64,000 nt of DNA from Cenococcum geophilum 1.58. Taxonomy: Eukaryota; Ascomycota; Dothideomycetes; Gloniales; Gloniaceae. The translations under genes were made by a program, and so were the position numbers. The notes beneath the pieces were generated by a model. The model made no database searches. It saw only the letters and a list, made by a program, of their open reading frames with translations, and was not told the origin of the DNA. The stretch spans positions 1,054,001 to 1,118,000 of the forward strand of contig KV748224.1 of the NCBI GenBank assembly GCA_001692895.1, in the 5' to 3' direction. Below, in pieces: positions 1 to 14,293 of this stretch (position 1 is the stretch's first letter; each line of letters starts with the position of its first letter).

Positions 1-3000
1 AACCTGCTAATGATTGCGATGGTCTAATATATCCCTTTTATAGATTTTCCTAGATAAACTCTTTTAGCGCTTTACCTTTTTTTTCGGTAAGCTTATAGAT
101 TAGAAAGAACTTTGGACTTATCCCTAGTTCTAATTCTATCTTATAGTCCCATGCTGTATATTCTAATAGCTTTTTACTTTCCGGTAACCATAGTTTTTTG
201 CCATACTTATAGTATCTCTTTGGTATATAACTTAGTCCTTTTTCTATTTCTTTATAGGTTGCTCCTACTTAGTACTATACCAACTTGGCTTATTATCGCA
301 TCTTACGGTATTGAGTATCTCTAATATTAACCTAACCTGTAATCCAATTAATCCTTAGATTGTATTCCTATAACTAAGGCATACCTAATACTACCTTGTC
401 CCGTCCTAATGGTAGGATATTAAAAGACATCTTAATTTGTCTTCCTTTGATAGTTATCTAAATAGGTCCTATTTTAAGATTAATAATTCCTCCTCCATAG
501 GTTATTGGATCCCCTAAAATCATAACTAATAGGTAAAGTTGCTCCTTTTGTCTGTAAGGTAGTCCCATTCTCTTAACTACTGCTAGTAAGATATGGTTTT
601 GCGTTACTCCACTATCTATTAGCGCTTTAAACTGCTAATCTTGCCAATTAATTCGTAAATTTAGGTATTGTCCTTAAATTCCTTTAAGGGTCTAAGGCTC
701 TACTACTAGCTCCCTCTAGTCCTGTAGGCCTCTACTTTTCCTAACTATTAGCTGCTTAATCTTAGTGCACTTAGCTTGCTCTTTAGCTAATACCTAGTTC
801 ACTTTTTATCTTTAATATACTATAGATACGTGTTTTCTAGGCATTCCTACTACTGTCGTCCGTCTAAGCATTCTTCCGTAAGGAATCTTCCTGGTTAAAG
901 TACTATGCTTCCTTCCTCTTAGACCTCTACTGGATGCTATTTATATATATATTTAGCATTCCTGTACTATTGCTTGTCCGTTATCTAGTATATTCTTATA
1001 GGGTATTTCCAATTCTTTTCCTTTGGATTCTTATACATTTTGTATATATTGTCTACGCACGCAATCCATAATAACGTGTAGTGTGCTAGGTGCTTTAGGT
1101 TAACTCTTGGCTTGTCTTTATCCCTAAGTTTAAACCTTTATTATGCTAATCTAAACATTATAACTTTATTTACAGGTACTAAGATACGTCTCTCGCTTCT
1201 TTAGTCCTTTAAACGTTCCTTTAAATCCTTTAACATTATAATTAAGGCTCCTTTAATATGTGTTATAGCCTTTTCTATAATCGGGTGGTCCTGGATAACT
1301 TTTTCATCCAATTATATATAGAAATCTTCCTACTTATCATTATGCCTTTGCCTATACTACTTTTGGTATAGCTACTAGAGTATATATAGTCTGTCCGTAA
1401 GGAAGTATCTTCTTATTGCTGCATTATAATAGCCCTTTATATGTCGTTCTTCGAACCTAGTTAGAATTCCTAGATCCTCTTTACTTTCTAGTTTGATAAG
1501 CCACTTAGCTCTTAGTATGCCTACTCTCGGCCTATTGGTGATTCTTTGTACTGGTGCTCTGTCCTTTATACGTCCCAATATGCTAGATCTCTTATTTAGT
1601 TTCTATTCTTGCTATGCGATAATTCTTTGCCTAAACTCTTTTATAGTTTCTTTTAGTTTGCGCCTTACGCTCTAATCCTCGAAGTTATCTTGCTTCTTAA
1701 TCCTAGTATTAAACTTTTGATCTTTAGGCTAAACACTACGTTCCCCTAGTAAGTCTTCTGGGTCTATATGTCTGTCTCCTAGTTTAACTGCTATTTATAT
1801 TGCAGATTCTCTGATCTATAAAGAAGCTCCTTGCCTCTTGTCTATAGGTGCCCTTATTTATACTCCGAAATCTTAGTTCCTTGGATTCTTTAATCCTAAG
1901 CTTGCTTCTAACTTAAGCTTGGCTCCCGCCTTAGTCCAACTAGGCGTCCGTAGTGTTCTTATCTTGTCTTAAGAGTCTTATATCTATGGGAAACTTTATC
2001 CTAAGCTTATTTATATATTTCTAAACTAAGCTGCTACCCTACTCCATCGGTTTTCGTCCATTGTAGGTCCTAGGGTATGCCTTATCTTGTCTTAAGAATC
2101 TTAGTTATCTCTTATTTTGTCTTAAGAATCTCAAGCCTTTAGCCTTTTGCCTTTATTAAGTGCTGAAGTGGTTTACTGTCCTACTTCTCTTACGTCTCGC
2201 AAAGCGATAGACATTATATCTAGTGGGGTTTCAATCCCTACTAATGTTCCTTATTCTGTAGTGGAATTATCCTCTACCTCTAGTATAATATCTCTAAGGT
2301 CTGCTCGCTCCTAGTAAGCGGCCCTTATTACCTCATCGTTACGGAATGTTTTGCTTAGGTCAAATTCATCGTCCTTAATATCCAATCTGCGAACTAGTTC
2401 ATTGGTTCCTCTGCATCCTATAGGTGCTGGCTTTTATAGCCAATAGCTTGCGCTATACTTAGCGTCCTTATAAATTTAGTATGCATTATTGTAATAAAAC
2501 GCAAAACTTCTAATTAAACATTCTTTTGTTCCTCGCAGCATATTATCGTCCCTCTGTACATATATATCGTCTGCTAGTCTCGTACCCTTTACTATATAGT
2601 AACTCTGCCTACTTCTATAGTCTCTAACGTAATAACCCTATTTTCCGCAATTTATATAAGCTCCTTCTTTAAACCATTTCTCTTGCTATAGAGTCNGCCT
2701 AAATNTCTTCTNCTATTAANATCCNTNATTNGGCCTNTNCTNCTTAGACCTTTAATTACTTAATCCTTATCCTCTAGGTTTCTATAGTTTACTCTATCTT
2801 TTATAGGCTTCTTTAGTACCACTTAGGTCTATTAGCTCTACGCTATACTATAGTTTCTAACTTAGCTTTTATCGTTATATATTCTGCGCCTTATATAACT
2901 ATAGAACTCTATCCTAGCCTCTCTTAGCCTGTTCCCTTTAGTAGATCTAATTGTTAATCTTAATTACCTAATTTATTAGTTCCCTTAGGGTGTCCGCATC

Positions 3001-4129
3001 TTCTATTAGAATAATTACGTCTTAGACTTTAGCCTTAAGTCCCTATTTATACTATACTATAAGCGCCCTATTATTCCACTCTACTTATATTGCTAGCGTC
3101 TGAAACTATATTATATACTTAATTACTAAAGTTTATTATACAAGGTTCTAGAGTTTTCTTTCCACTATAGTTATTTCTTTTAGGTTTCTAAACATCTACG
3201 TAAGTCGTTCTGCGAATCCTTTCCAACTTAAGAACATAAATCGCACATCTTAGTTAGTAGTCGTTATTCCATTTACCTATATCTCCATAAAGTAAGGTTT
3301 AAACCACTTAAGTGCTTTTCCTAATAAGAATAGTCCTATATAGGCTATCCGATCCACNGGTATAGGTAACTTTNCTCCCTNNTATAAGACCTTAAAGTNC
3401 ATNTACGTAANNAATCCTTTAAGCTTTAACCTCTCTCCTATAAATCTCTTAATTAATAGTAGCTTAATCTTTACTACTCCTATCCCGTTAAGTCTTTCTT
3501 CTAATACTATATTATTAGCTATTAGCTAGTTAACTATTTCCTATAGCTGTCTGACCATCATAGGTTACTATAAGTCAGTATCTACTATACTGGTATCACC
3601 TCCTATCCTTAAAGTAGTTGCTACCATTAATGGCGTTATAGTGGCTGCTTTTGGTGGCATATTGTTCGACTTCTTATATTAATACTATAACTAGGTAGTA
3701 ATTATATAACGGAACCTTGTAGCAAGAACTATAATGGGCTCGTTATTAGGCTAGGTATATAGGAAATGCAAGTATAAAAGTCAAGAACGTAATAATAACT
3801 GGTGGAGTGGTTGCCTAATAGATTAACTCCAATTATATTCTAAGAATTACTACAAAGAAGGAACTATCTAGGTAGGGACTAAGGGTCCTTAAATACATAA
3901 CCGTACTCCTATAAAATCCTTCTTATACATAATATACGTCTTGTATATAAGGTATATAAGTTCCTCTCGTTCCTCTCGTTTAATACGTAGCACATTATAT
4001 AACCTCGGTTACCATTCCTCGTCACATGGTTCTATCGGCTCTATTCTAGACCGTGCCTGAATTAACCAACTAGCTTCTTCCGTCTCTTCTCCAAGTAGTC
4101 GTAATATCGTACTTAAAGCGTCCGTAACA
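1..4129 (-). mobile_element. Gypsy chromovirus element A, 5' half, RIP-degraded
   Basis: Left-truncated copy of the LTR retrotransposon family that fills 1-22300, coding on the minus strand. Base 1 lies inside the reverse-transcriptase region (the same sequence recurs near 11,200 and 18,060). Moving right the copy passes through the protease/linker and gag regions and ends in its 5' LTR at 3705-4129. No long ORF survives; the longest remnant is 67 codons at 1375-1578 (-). CpA/TpG are depleted and TAG/TAA stops abundant, as RIP produces. Scattered single N calls occur at about 2695-2735 and 3358-3412. Immediately right of the LTR, element B starts in mid-RT on the other strand, so A appears to have inserted into B, whose 5' half would lie left of the window. 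Confidence 0.85.
3705..4129 (-). repeat. LTR of Gypsy element A (5' LTR)
   Basis: About 425 bp, starting TATAACGGAACC (a mutated TGTAACAGAGCC) and ending GCGTCCGTAACA, so it has TG...CA-type ends. It aligns over its length with the LTRs at 7425, 14294 and 21880 and, inverted, with the one at 6998. Shared internal blocks include GGAACTATCTAGGTAGGGAC and the TAAGGGTCCTTAAATAC segment. Confidence 0.85.
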
Positions 4130-6980
4130 ACTAGGTCATATTAGTATAGACCTAAAGAAAATTAAAGCTATAGTAAGTTAGTAAGAACTAGAGAATATAA
4201 TATAGTTAAGGTTATTCTTAGGGTTTTGCAACTACTATAGAATGTTTATAGTATAATAGTTAAAGAATATTAAACTATTTACTAGGCTTATAAAGAAAGA
4301 GAAACTATAGGCATAGGGAGATAAATAAAGGAAGTTGTTTAAGGAACTTAAGGAGCTGTTTACCCAGGAGCTAATCCTTAAAATCTACTAACTAGGACTA
4401 GATACGGTTGTAGAAACAGATATATTAGACTATATACTAAAAGCATATTTACTATAGAAGTATAAGAACGCATAGTATCTAGTATTATATTATAGTAGAA
4501 AGATAAAACTACCAGAGTTAAACTATAACGTTTATAATAAGGAGTTGTTAGGTATAGTTACAGCACTTAAGAAATAGAAAGTATTTTTATAAGGTATAGA
4601 GAAACTATTTATAGTTAAGATGGATTATAAGAACTTAATAGGGTTTCTAATAATAAAAGAACTTAATTAAAGATAAGTTAGATGGGTAGAAATGCTTATA
4701 GAATACTATTTCGAGATTTAGTATATTAAAGGGACTAAAAATATAAGGGTAGACGCACTTAGTAGAAAAGCTAAACTATAAAATAATAAGAAGCTATTAG
4801 GAGCAATACTATATAGAGATAAGGATAGATAGATTAGATATAATTACCCTAAACTAATAGTAACTTAAGAGAATAACGAACTAGAAAAAGTCTATAAGAT
4901 ACTAAAAAGCTTTTAGGTATAAGGAATTCTAGAAGTATAGCTAGAAGATCTATAAATAGATATATATATAAATTAAGAAGTAAAGTATATCCTAAAGAGT
5001 ATAGCAGAGTATTTTATAGAAGATTTCTATAAGGGAATAACTTAAGGACATAATAGAGCAACAGGCTTAGTATTAAGACTTTAAGAAGAATATATTATTA
5101 ACGGAATCTGGAGTATTATAAGAAAAGTAATAAAAGAGTATTTAGATTGCTAAAGGAATAAAATAATAAGACATAAGCTATATGGAGGGCTATAACCTAT
5201 TAAAATACTAGAGAGACTATAGGAGGTTATATTATAGGACTTTATTATTAAGTTNNTAAANTTAAAANATCCTATTACNNGANAAGANTATAANGNNATC
5301 TTAGTAATAGTAGANAAGNTNANNAANTNGGGNTACTTTATAGCATATATAGAAGAAATCTTAGTAGAAGATATCGCTAAAATCTATATTAAAGAAGTAT
5401 TTATAAGATATAGAGTACTAAGTAAGATTATATTAGATAGAGATCTAAGATTTATAACAGTATTTTAGGAAGTATTCTTAGCGGAGTAGGGAGTTAGAGT
5501 AGCAACTTTTACTATATATTATCTGCAGATAGACGGATAAATAAAAAGATTAAATTAGGCGCTAGAACAGTATCTAAGATATTATATTAATTACGTATAG
5601 AATAATTAGGTGTTACTATTACTAGTTATATAGTTTATATATAATATAATACTATAAGAAGGAATAGGTATATTACTATTTAAGGCAAATTACGGATATA
5701 AGCTAAGAATATTATTATTACTATAATAAGTGAAGAAAATAAGTAGTATAGCTAAAGAAAGAATAAAGACACTAATAAATCTTTATATAGACCTTATAAA
5801 ATTAGCGAAAAAGGTATAAGAGAGAATAAAAAGGTACTATAATGCTAGGAGATCTAAAGGACCAGATCTTAAGGAGGGAGATAAAGTATAGCTACTATAT
5901 AAAAATTTTAAGAGTTAACGACTAAGTAAGAAGTTAGACTATATTAGGCTAGGACCTTTTAAAATTATATAGAGGATTTTACTGGTTATATTTAAGTTAG
6001 ACCTATTAGCTAGGATAAAGATCTACCCTATATAGTATATTGTAATACTAGAGCTAGTATATAGGAATATTAAGCTACTAGTTTATAACGTAGACACGTA
6101 TAGAGGATAAGAGGAAGATAAATAGTAAGTTTTAAAAATCGTTAGTTATAAGGATATTAATAATAAAATATAGTATAAGGTTAAGTAAATAGGCTATAAT
6201 AAAACTACCTAGGAGCTACTAAAGAATCTAAAAAACGCTATAAGAAAGGTATAGGAGTATTAGAAGAAATTAGATTAGGTAGTATTAATAAAGAAGGATT
6301 GCTAAAAAATAAATTACCTAAGGGGGACCTAAGAAGAGTAGTTGCTAAACTACTTAGATCTATTTCCTTCTTAGTTAAAAGAGAATCTATTCTTTTATTA
6401 CTAAGTTTTTATAAACCTTATTCTATAAGTTTCTACTCCTTAAAATAGACCTTTTTATAAACCTTTTTAAGACAGAGTAATTAAGTAAACGCCGCGATAT
6501 AAGTATTTAAGGCCTTTTATTCCGCACTATAAGAACGTTCTAACTTAGTAAGAGCTTAAGATAACTCGCTATTAAGATAAGTAATAGTAGATTAAATATA
6601 AAACCCTAAGATAAATTAACTAGGGAACTAGACGATTATTAAGAGTAATAAAACGCGTATATTTAGTATTAAAAGTAGAGTAAACGTTATAGGACGAATA
6701 AATATTTACTTTAGTGCACTCTAAATAAGAGGACGGTTATTAGGAGGATGGACTTGCCAATATAATATAAACTAACCCCTTTTTTACACAATAAGAACAC
6801 AGAGATAGTATAATTTTACTAAGTAATAATATTATAGTAACGGTGTGGGCATAACGTTAGGCGTATAAAGAAGAAGAAGCTTTAGGTATAATAAGCAATA
6901 ATATTAACTAAATTAATTAGATGGATATTATACCTCTAGTAAACAACTTAGAGATATTAAAAGTCTTTAAGGACGAAGAT

Positions 6981-6997
6981 AGAAAGGAGGGAGATAG
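6981..6997 (+). other. Polypurine tract of Gypsy element B
   Basis: AGAAAGGAGGGAGATAG lies directly upstream of the 3' LTR on the coding strand, the position of the plus-strand primer in LTR retrotransposons. The complementary pyrimidine tract follows the left LTRs of the minus-strand copies (7846 and 14715 onward), which supports both the orientation and the LTR boundary. Confidence 0.7.
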
Positions 6998-7401
6998 TAT
7001 TATAGATAGCTTAAGTATAATATTATAACTACTAGGAGAGGAGTTAGAAGTAGCTAGTTAGTTAATTAAAGCACGGTCTAAAATAAAGCTAATAGAACTA
7101 TGTGATAAGGAATAGTAACTAAGGTTATATAACATGCTATATATTAAATAAGAAAAATAGGAGAAACTTATGTACCTTATATATAAGGAGGATTTCTTAG
7201 AAGTACGGTTGTGTATTTAAAGGACTATAGTCCCTACCTAGATAGTTCTTCTCTTCTTATAGTAAATCTTAGAATATAATTAGAGTTAATCTATTAGGCA
7301 ACCACTTTACTAGTTATTATTACATTATTAACTTCTTATTTACCTATATACCTAGCCTATTAATAAGCCTACTGTAGTTCCTACTATAAGGCTTTATTAC
7401 A
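6998..7401 (+). repeat. 3' LTR of Gypsy element B
   Basis: About 404 bp, the reverse complement of the LTRs at 3705, 7425, 14294 and 21880. It starts TATTATAGATAGCTTAAG (a mutated TGTTACGAACGC start) and ends GGCTTTATTACA. Only 23 bp separate it from the left LTR of the C/D array, which points in the opposite direction. Confidence 0.8.
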
Positions 7402-7419
7402 CTCTAGTTACTTAATAGC

Positions 7420-7424
7420 CTATC
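7420..7424. repeat. Target site duplication CTATC, left side of the C/D array
   Basis: CTATC immediately precedes the LTR at 7425 and is repeated at 22301-22305 right after the LTR ending at 22300. Ty3/Gypsy integration makes 5-bp duplications, so the whole C/D array traces to one integration. Caveat: the sequence just inside the left LTRs also begins CTATC (end of the polypurine tract), so chance identity is possible. Confidence 0.6.
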
Positions 7425-7845
7425 TATAACAGAGCCTTATAGTAGGAACTATAGTAGACTTATTAATAGGCTAGGTATATAGGTATTACAGGTAAGTTAA
7501 CAACGTAATAACAACTGGTGGAGTAGTTGCCTAATAGATTAACTCCAATTATATTCTAAGAATTACTATAAGGAAGGAACTATCTAGGTAGGGATTAAGG
7601 GTCCTTAAATATATAACCGTACTCCTATAAAATCCTTCTTATATGTAATATACGTGTTATATATAAGGTATATAAGTTTCTTTTATTCCTTGCGTTTAAT
7701 ATATAGCATGTTATATAACCTTAGTTACTATTTCTTATTATATAGTTCTACGGGTTCTATCTTAGACCGTGCTTATATTAACTAACTAGCTTCTTCTAAC
7801 TCTTTTTTAAGTAGTTATAATATTGTACTTAAAGCGTTTATAATA
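7425..7845 (-). repeat. LTR, left end of element C
   Basis: 421 bp, TATAACAGAGCC...GCGTTTATAATA, same family and same length as the LTRs at 14294 and 21880. It is followed by the pyrimidine strand of the polypurine tract (CTATCTTCCTCCTC), so it is the 3' LTR of a minus-strand element. Confidence 0.88.
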
Positions 7846-10800
7846 CTATCTTCCTCCTCTCTATCTTTATCCTTAAAGATACCTAGTATCTCTAAGTTAT
7901 TTACTAGAGGTATAATATCCATCTAATTAATTTAGTTAATATTGTTACTTATAATACCTAAAGCCTCTTCTTCTTTATATACGCAACGTCGTGCCTATAC
8001 TATTACTGTAATATTATCGCTTAGTAAAATAATACTATCTCTGTGTTCTTATTGTTTAAAAGAGGGGTTAGTTTATATTATATTAGCGAGTCCTTTATCT
8101 TAATAACCCTCTTCTTATTTAAAGTGCACTAAAGTAAATATTTAATTATCTTACGATATTTATTCTACTTCTAACGCTAAGTATATATATTTTATAACTC
8201 TTAATAGTCTCTAAGTTCCCTAAGTAATTTGTTATAGGGTTTTATATTTAATTTGCTACTATAAAGCTTAATAGTAACCTAGCGTAGGCCCTTATAGAGT
8301 TTAAGTGTTCTTAGGATGTGGAATAAAAGGCCCTAGATGCTTATATTGCGGCATCTGCCCGTTTACTTTATCTTAAGAAAGTTTATAAGAAGGTTTATTT
8401 TAAGGAGTAGAAACTTATAAAATAAGGTTTATAGGAACTTAGTAATAAAAGAATGGATTTTCTTCTAATAGAGAAGGAAATAACTTTAAGTAGTTCGGCA
8501 GTCGCTCTTCCTGGGTTCCCTTTAGGTGACTTATTCTTTAGTAATTCCTCTTTATTAATATTACCTAACCTTTTCTCTTCCGATACTTCTGTACCTTTCC
8601 TATAGTATTCTTTAGGTTCTTTAGTAGCTTTTAGGTAGTCTCGTCGTAGCCTATCTACTTTACTTTATACTATATTTTATTATCTACGTCCTTATAACTA
8701 ACGATCCTTAAAACTTACTATTTATCTTTTTCTTATCCTCTATATATGTCTGCTTTATAGACCGGTGGCTTAATATTCCTATATACTAGCTTTAGCATTA
8801 CAATATACTATATAGGGTAGATTTTTATCCTAATTAGTAGGTTTAACTTAAATGTAACTAATAAAATTTTTTATATAATTTTAAAAGGTCCTAGTCTAAC
8901 GTAGTCCAATTTCTTACTTAGTCGTTAACTCTTAAAATTTTTATATAGTAGCTATACTTTATCTCCCTCCTTAAGGTCTAGTCCCTTAGATCTCTTAGCA
9001 TTATAGTACTTTTTTATCCTTTGCTATACCGTCTTAGCTGTTTCTATAAGGTCTGCATAAAGATTTATTAAACTCTTTATTCTTTACTTAGCTATACTAC
9101 TTATCTTCTTTATTTAACGTAGCGATAATAAGGTCCTCGGCTTATATTTATAATTCGCCTTAAATAGTAATATGCCTATTCCTTCCTGTGGTGTTATATT
9201 ATATATAAACTATATAATTAGTAATAGCGATACCTAATTATTTTATGCATAATTAATATAATGCCTTAGATATTATTTTAGTGTCTAATTTAATCTTTCC
9301 GTTTAACCGTCTGTCTATAGATAATATACAATAGAAGTCGCTACTTAAACTCCTTACTCTGCTAAGAATACTTCCTAAAATACTACTATAAATCTTAGAT
9401 CTCTGTCTAATATAATCTTATTTAGTGCCCTATATCTTATAAACACTTCTTTAATATAGATTCTAGCGATATCTTTCGCTGATATTTCCTTTAAATATAC
9501 TATAAAGTATCCCTACTTTATAAGCTTGTCTANTATTACTAANATTANATTATAATCTTANCTAGTAATANGATCTCTTAANTTTAGTANCTTNATAATA
9601 AAGTCCTATAATATAACCTCCTATAGTCTTTCTAGTATTTTAATAGGTTGTAGCTCTCTATATAGCTTATGCCTTATTAGTTTATTCCTTTAGTAATCTA
9701 GATATTCTTTTATAACTTACCTAGCTAGTCCCTAGATTCTATTAATAATGTACTCCTTTTAAAGTTTTAACACTAAGCCTATAGCTCCGTTATGTCCTTA
9801 AGTTAGTCCCTTATAAAATAACTTAATAAACTCCTTTATAATAGATCTTAGTATATATATTACTTTTTAATTCTTATACTATTCTAAGTCTAAATTCTTT
9901 ATTTATATATTTAGGATTTTTTATATTTAATTACTTTCTAGTAATTTATAGATCTTTTCTTCTTATATTACTATAATCTTTGGATAATTATACCTAATTA
10001 ATCTATCTATATCTTTTCGCAATAAAGCCCCTAATAGCTTTTTATTGTTTTATAGTTTAGCCCTTCTACTTAGAGCATCTGCTTGTATATTTTCTATGCC
10101 CTTAGTATACTAAATCTTAAAATAGTATTCTATAAGTATCTCCGCCTATCTAACTTATCTATAATTAAGTTCTTTTATTATTAGGAACCCCGTTAGGTTC
10201 TTATAATCCGTCTTAACTATAAATAGTTTTTCTATACCTTATAAGAATAATCTCTATTTTTTTAGTACTATAACTATACCTAATAACTCTTTATTATAGA
10301 TATTATAGTTTAGTTCTAGTGGTGTTATTTTTTAACTATAGTATGCCACTAGGTACTATCCATCTTTATATTTCTATAGGAAGTATACTCCTAGTATATA
10401 GTCTAATATATCCGTTTTAACTACTATCTCTAACTATAGTTAATAGATTTTAAGGACTGGCTCCTAGGTAAACAACTATTTAATTCTTTTAAATAGTCCC
10501 TTTTGTTCCTTTCCCTATGCCTATAGTTTTTCCTTCTTTATTAATCTTATAAGTGGCTTAATATCCTTTAACTATTAAGCTATAAACCTTCTATAGTAGT
10601 TGTAGAACCCTAAAAATAACCTTAACTATATTATATTTTCTGGTTTTTACTAATTTACTATAGCCTTAATCTTCTTTAGATCTATACTAAGTTGGCCTAG
10701 TTTAATAATAAATCCTATAAAATCTGTCTTCTTGGTAAAGAATTTACATTTCTTAATTATTACTAGCATTTGTTCTTCTTATAGTTTCTTTAAACCCTAT

Positions 10801-13800
10801 TTAATATATTCTCTATATTCTTCCTTACTTATTAAGTAGATAATATTATTATTAAGGTATGCTATAATAAATTTATCTAAGTGTTCTCTTAATATATTAT
10901 TAATATACTTCTAAAACGTTACTAGTGCGTTTATAAGCCTGAATTGTATAACTAGTAGTTTATATAGTCCTTTCTTTAACCTAAAGGCTGCCTTTTATTT
11001 ATTACCTTCCTTAATTCTAATCTAATAGTACGCCTATCTTAGATCTATTTTTATAAAGATTTGCGTATTACTAATCCTATTTTAGATTTTGCTAATTAAG
11101 GGTAAAGGATACCTATCCTTCCTAGTAATGCTATTTAACTATTTATAGTTAATGTATAGCCTAAGTTTTCTATTTTTCTTTGGTATAAATAGTACTGGAT
11201 ATCCTGCTAATAACTATAATAGTTTAATATATCCTTTTTAAAGATTTTCCTAGATAAACTCCTTAAGTGCCTATAACTCTTTTTCTGTTAATTTATAAGT
11301 TAGGTAGAACCTTAGACTTATTCCTAGTTCTAGCTCTATTTTATAGTCCTATACTATATAATTTAACAGCTTTTTACTTTCTGGTAACTATAGCTTCTTG
11401 CTATACTTATAGTATCTTTTTAGTATATAGCTTAATTCTTAATTAGTCTCCTTATATATTGCTCTAACTTAGTATTATACTAATTTAGTTTATTATTGCA
11501 TCTTATATTATTATATATTTTTAATATTAACCTAACCTATAATCTAATTAATCTTTAGATTATATTTCTGTAACTAAGGCATTCCTAATACTGCCTTATT
11601 ATTCCCTAATAGTAATATATTAAAAGATATCTTAACTTATTTTCCTTTAATAGTTATCTAAATTAGTTCTATTTTAAGATTAATAATGCCTTCTTTATAG
11701 CTTATTAGATCTCCTAAAATTATTACTAATATATAAGGGTGCTCTTTTTGCCTATATAGTAGCCCTATCCTTTTAACTGCTACTAGTAAGATATGGTTTT
11801 ATATTGCTCTACTATCTACTAATACTTTAAACTGTTAATTTTACTAATTAATCTTTAGGTTTAGGTGTTATCCTTAAATTTCTTTAAGGGTTTAAGGCTC
11901 TACTACTAGCTCCCTTTAGTCCTATAGGCCTCTACTTTTCCTAACTATTAGCTACTTAATCCTGTTATACTTAGCTTACTCTTTAGCTAATACCTAGTTT
12001 ACTTTTTGTCTTTAATATACTATAGATAGGTATTCTCTAGATATTCCCACTATTGTTATCTATCTAAGTATTCTTCTATAAGGAATCTTCCTAGTTAAAG
12101 TATTAAATCTCCTTCCTCTTGGACTTCTACTAGATGCCAGCTATATATATACTTAGCATTCCTATACTATTATTTATCTATTATCTAGTATATCCTTATA
12201 GGGTATTTCTGGTTTTTCTCTTTTAGATTCTTGTATATCTTGTATATATTATCTATATATACAATCTATAATAGCGTATAGTATGCTAGGTGCTTTAGGT
12301 TAACTCTTAGCTCGTTTTTATTCTTAAGTTTAAACCTCTGTTGTACTAATCTAAATGTTATAACTTTATTCGCAGGTACTAAGACGCGCCTTTTGCTCCT
12401 TTAGTCCTCTAATCGTTCCTTTAAATCCTTTAATATTATAATTAAGGCTCCCTTAATATGGTTTATTGCTTTTTCCGTAATTAGGTAGTTTTAGATAACT
12501 TTTTCGTCTAACTATATATAGAAATCTTCTTACTTATTATTATGTCGTTGCTTATACTACTTTTGGTACAGCTGCTGGAGTATATATAGTCTGTTTATAA
12601 AGAAGTATCTCCTTATTACTGCGTTATAATAGCCTTTTATATATTATTCTTCGAACCTAGTAAAAATCCCTAAATTCTCTTTATTTTCCAGTTTGGTAAG
12701 CTACTTAGCTCTTAATATGCCTATTTTTAGCCTATTAGTAATTCTTTACATAGATACTCTATCCCTTATATAACCTAGTATGCTAGATCTTATATCTAGT
12801 TTCTTTTCTTACTATATGATAATTTTTGCCCTAAATTTGTCTATAGTTTCTTATTATTTACGTCTTATAATTAGATCCTTAAAGTTTTCTTACTTCTTAA
12901 TTACTATATTAACTCTTTAATCTTTAGGTTAAACACTATGTTTACCTAGTAAGTCCTTTAGGTTTATATATCTATCTTCTAATCTAACTACTGTTTATAT
13001 TATAGATTCTCTAATCTATAGCGAAGTCTCTTACTTCTTTTTTGTGGGTGTCCTTATTCATACTCCAAATTCTTAACCCCTTAGATTCTTTAACCCTAAG
13101 CTTACTTCTTTCTTAAGCTACGCTTTAGCCTTAGTCTAACTAGGCTTTACTAGTGTCTTTGTTTCTTTTTAAGAGTTCTAGATTTTACTTATCTTATCTT
13201 AAGAGTCTTATGCTTTTAGGAAACTTTATTCTAAGCTTATTTATATATTACTAAACTAAGCTATTACTCTATCCCATTGGTTTTTATCTATTGTAGGTCC
13301 TTAAGCATACCTTATCTTATCTTAAGAATCTTAAGCCTTTGGCCTTTTGCCTTTATTAAGTAGTAAGCTAGCACTAGCAGTTATCTACTTACTTAATTGT
13401 CTTTAGATATTGCTCCTTCCGTTTTATAAAGCGATAGATGCTATATCTAATAGTGTTATAATACCCGTTACCGAACCTTACTCTATAGTAGTCTTAGTCT
13501 CTACTTCTATTACGTTATTAAGGTTTAGATACCCCTAGTTAGTTCCTTTATTATCCTTATCGCTATTAATTAATAAGTACTCCAACTCTATTATTATTAT
13601 TACTAATTATTGTCCGTATATTGCTATAATATTCTAATCTAGCTTATAGAGTTAATTATATTTTTTATTTAACTCTTTAGTTCCTTTAAGTCCTATTAAC
13701 TCTACTAGCTCTTATAGCTAATAGCTTATACTATACTTAGCGTCTTTATAAATTTGGTATGCGTTATTATAATAAAACGTAAAACTTTTAATTAAATACT

Positions 13801-14293
13801 CTTTTGTTCCTTGCAGTATACTATTATCCCTCTATATATCTATATTATATACTACTAGTCTAGTTCCCTTTACTATATAATAACTTTAACTACTTCTATA
13901 ATCTCTAGTAAAATAACCCTATTTTTTATAATTTATATAAGCTCCCTTTTTAAACTATTACTTTTATTATAGAGTCCGCTTAAACGTCTTCTATTATTAA
14001 GATCCTTAGTTTAGCCTATACTCCTTAGTCCTATAATTACTTAATCCTTAACCTTTAGGTTTCTATAGTTTCTTACTCTATCTCTTATAGGTTTCTTTAG
14101 TACTACTTAAGTCTATTAGCTCTGCGCTATACTATATTTTCTAATTTAGCTTAGGTTGTTACGTACTTTGCGTTTTATATAACTATAAAACTCTATCCTA
14201 GCCTTTCTTAGCCTATTCCCTTTAGTAGATCTTATTATTAATCTTTATTACTTAATTTATTAGTTCCCTTAGGGTATTTATATCTTCTATTAG

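Larger units (their letters stand above)
4130..7401 (+). mobile_element. Gypsy chromovirus element B, 3' half of pol plus 3' LTR, RIP-degraded
   Basis: Plus-strand retroelement remnant. Translated through its stops, it reads in order: end of RT (the FLGF.NYYR.F motif near 4,210-4,240), RNase H (about 4,390-4,770, ending in a ...VDALSRKA motif), an integrase zinc-binding region with a GHNRATG-like motif (about 5,040), the integrase core (about 5,230-5,760), a GPF module (about 5,950) and a chromodomain (about 6,120-6,240, ending in LLKNLKNA). The chromodomain places it among chromoviruses of Ty3/Gypsy. The coding part ends near 6,320; about 650 bp of 3' untranslated sequence and a polypurine tract (6981-6997) precede the 3' LTR. 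Most former Gln and Trp codons are stops. Clustered N calls lie at 5254-5334 in the integrase. Confidence 0.85.

Noticed and set aside
7402..7424. Remnant tip of the left inverted arm next to the Gypsy array
   Set aside because: A loose match to the MITE-like terminus can be drawn, but 23 heavily mutated bases allow too many alignments to claim it.
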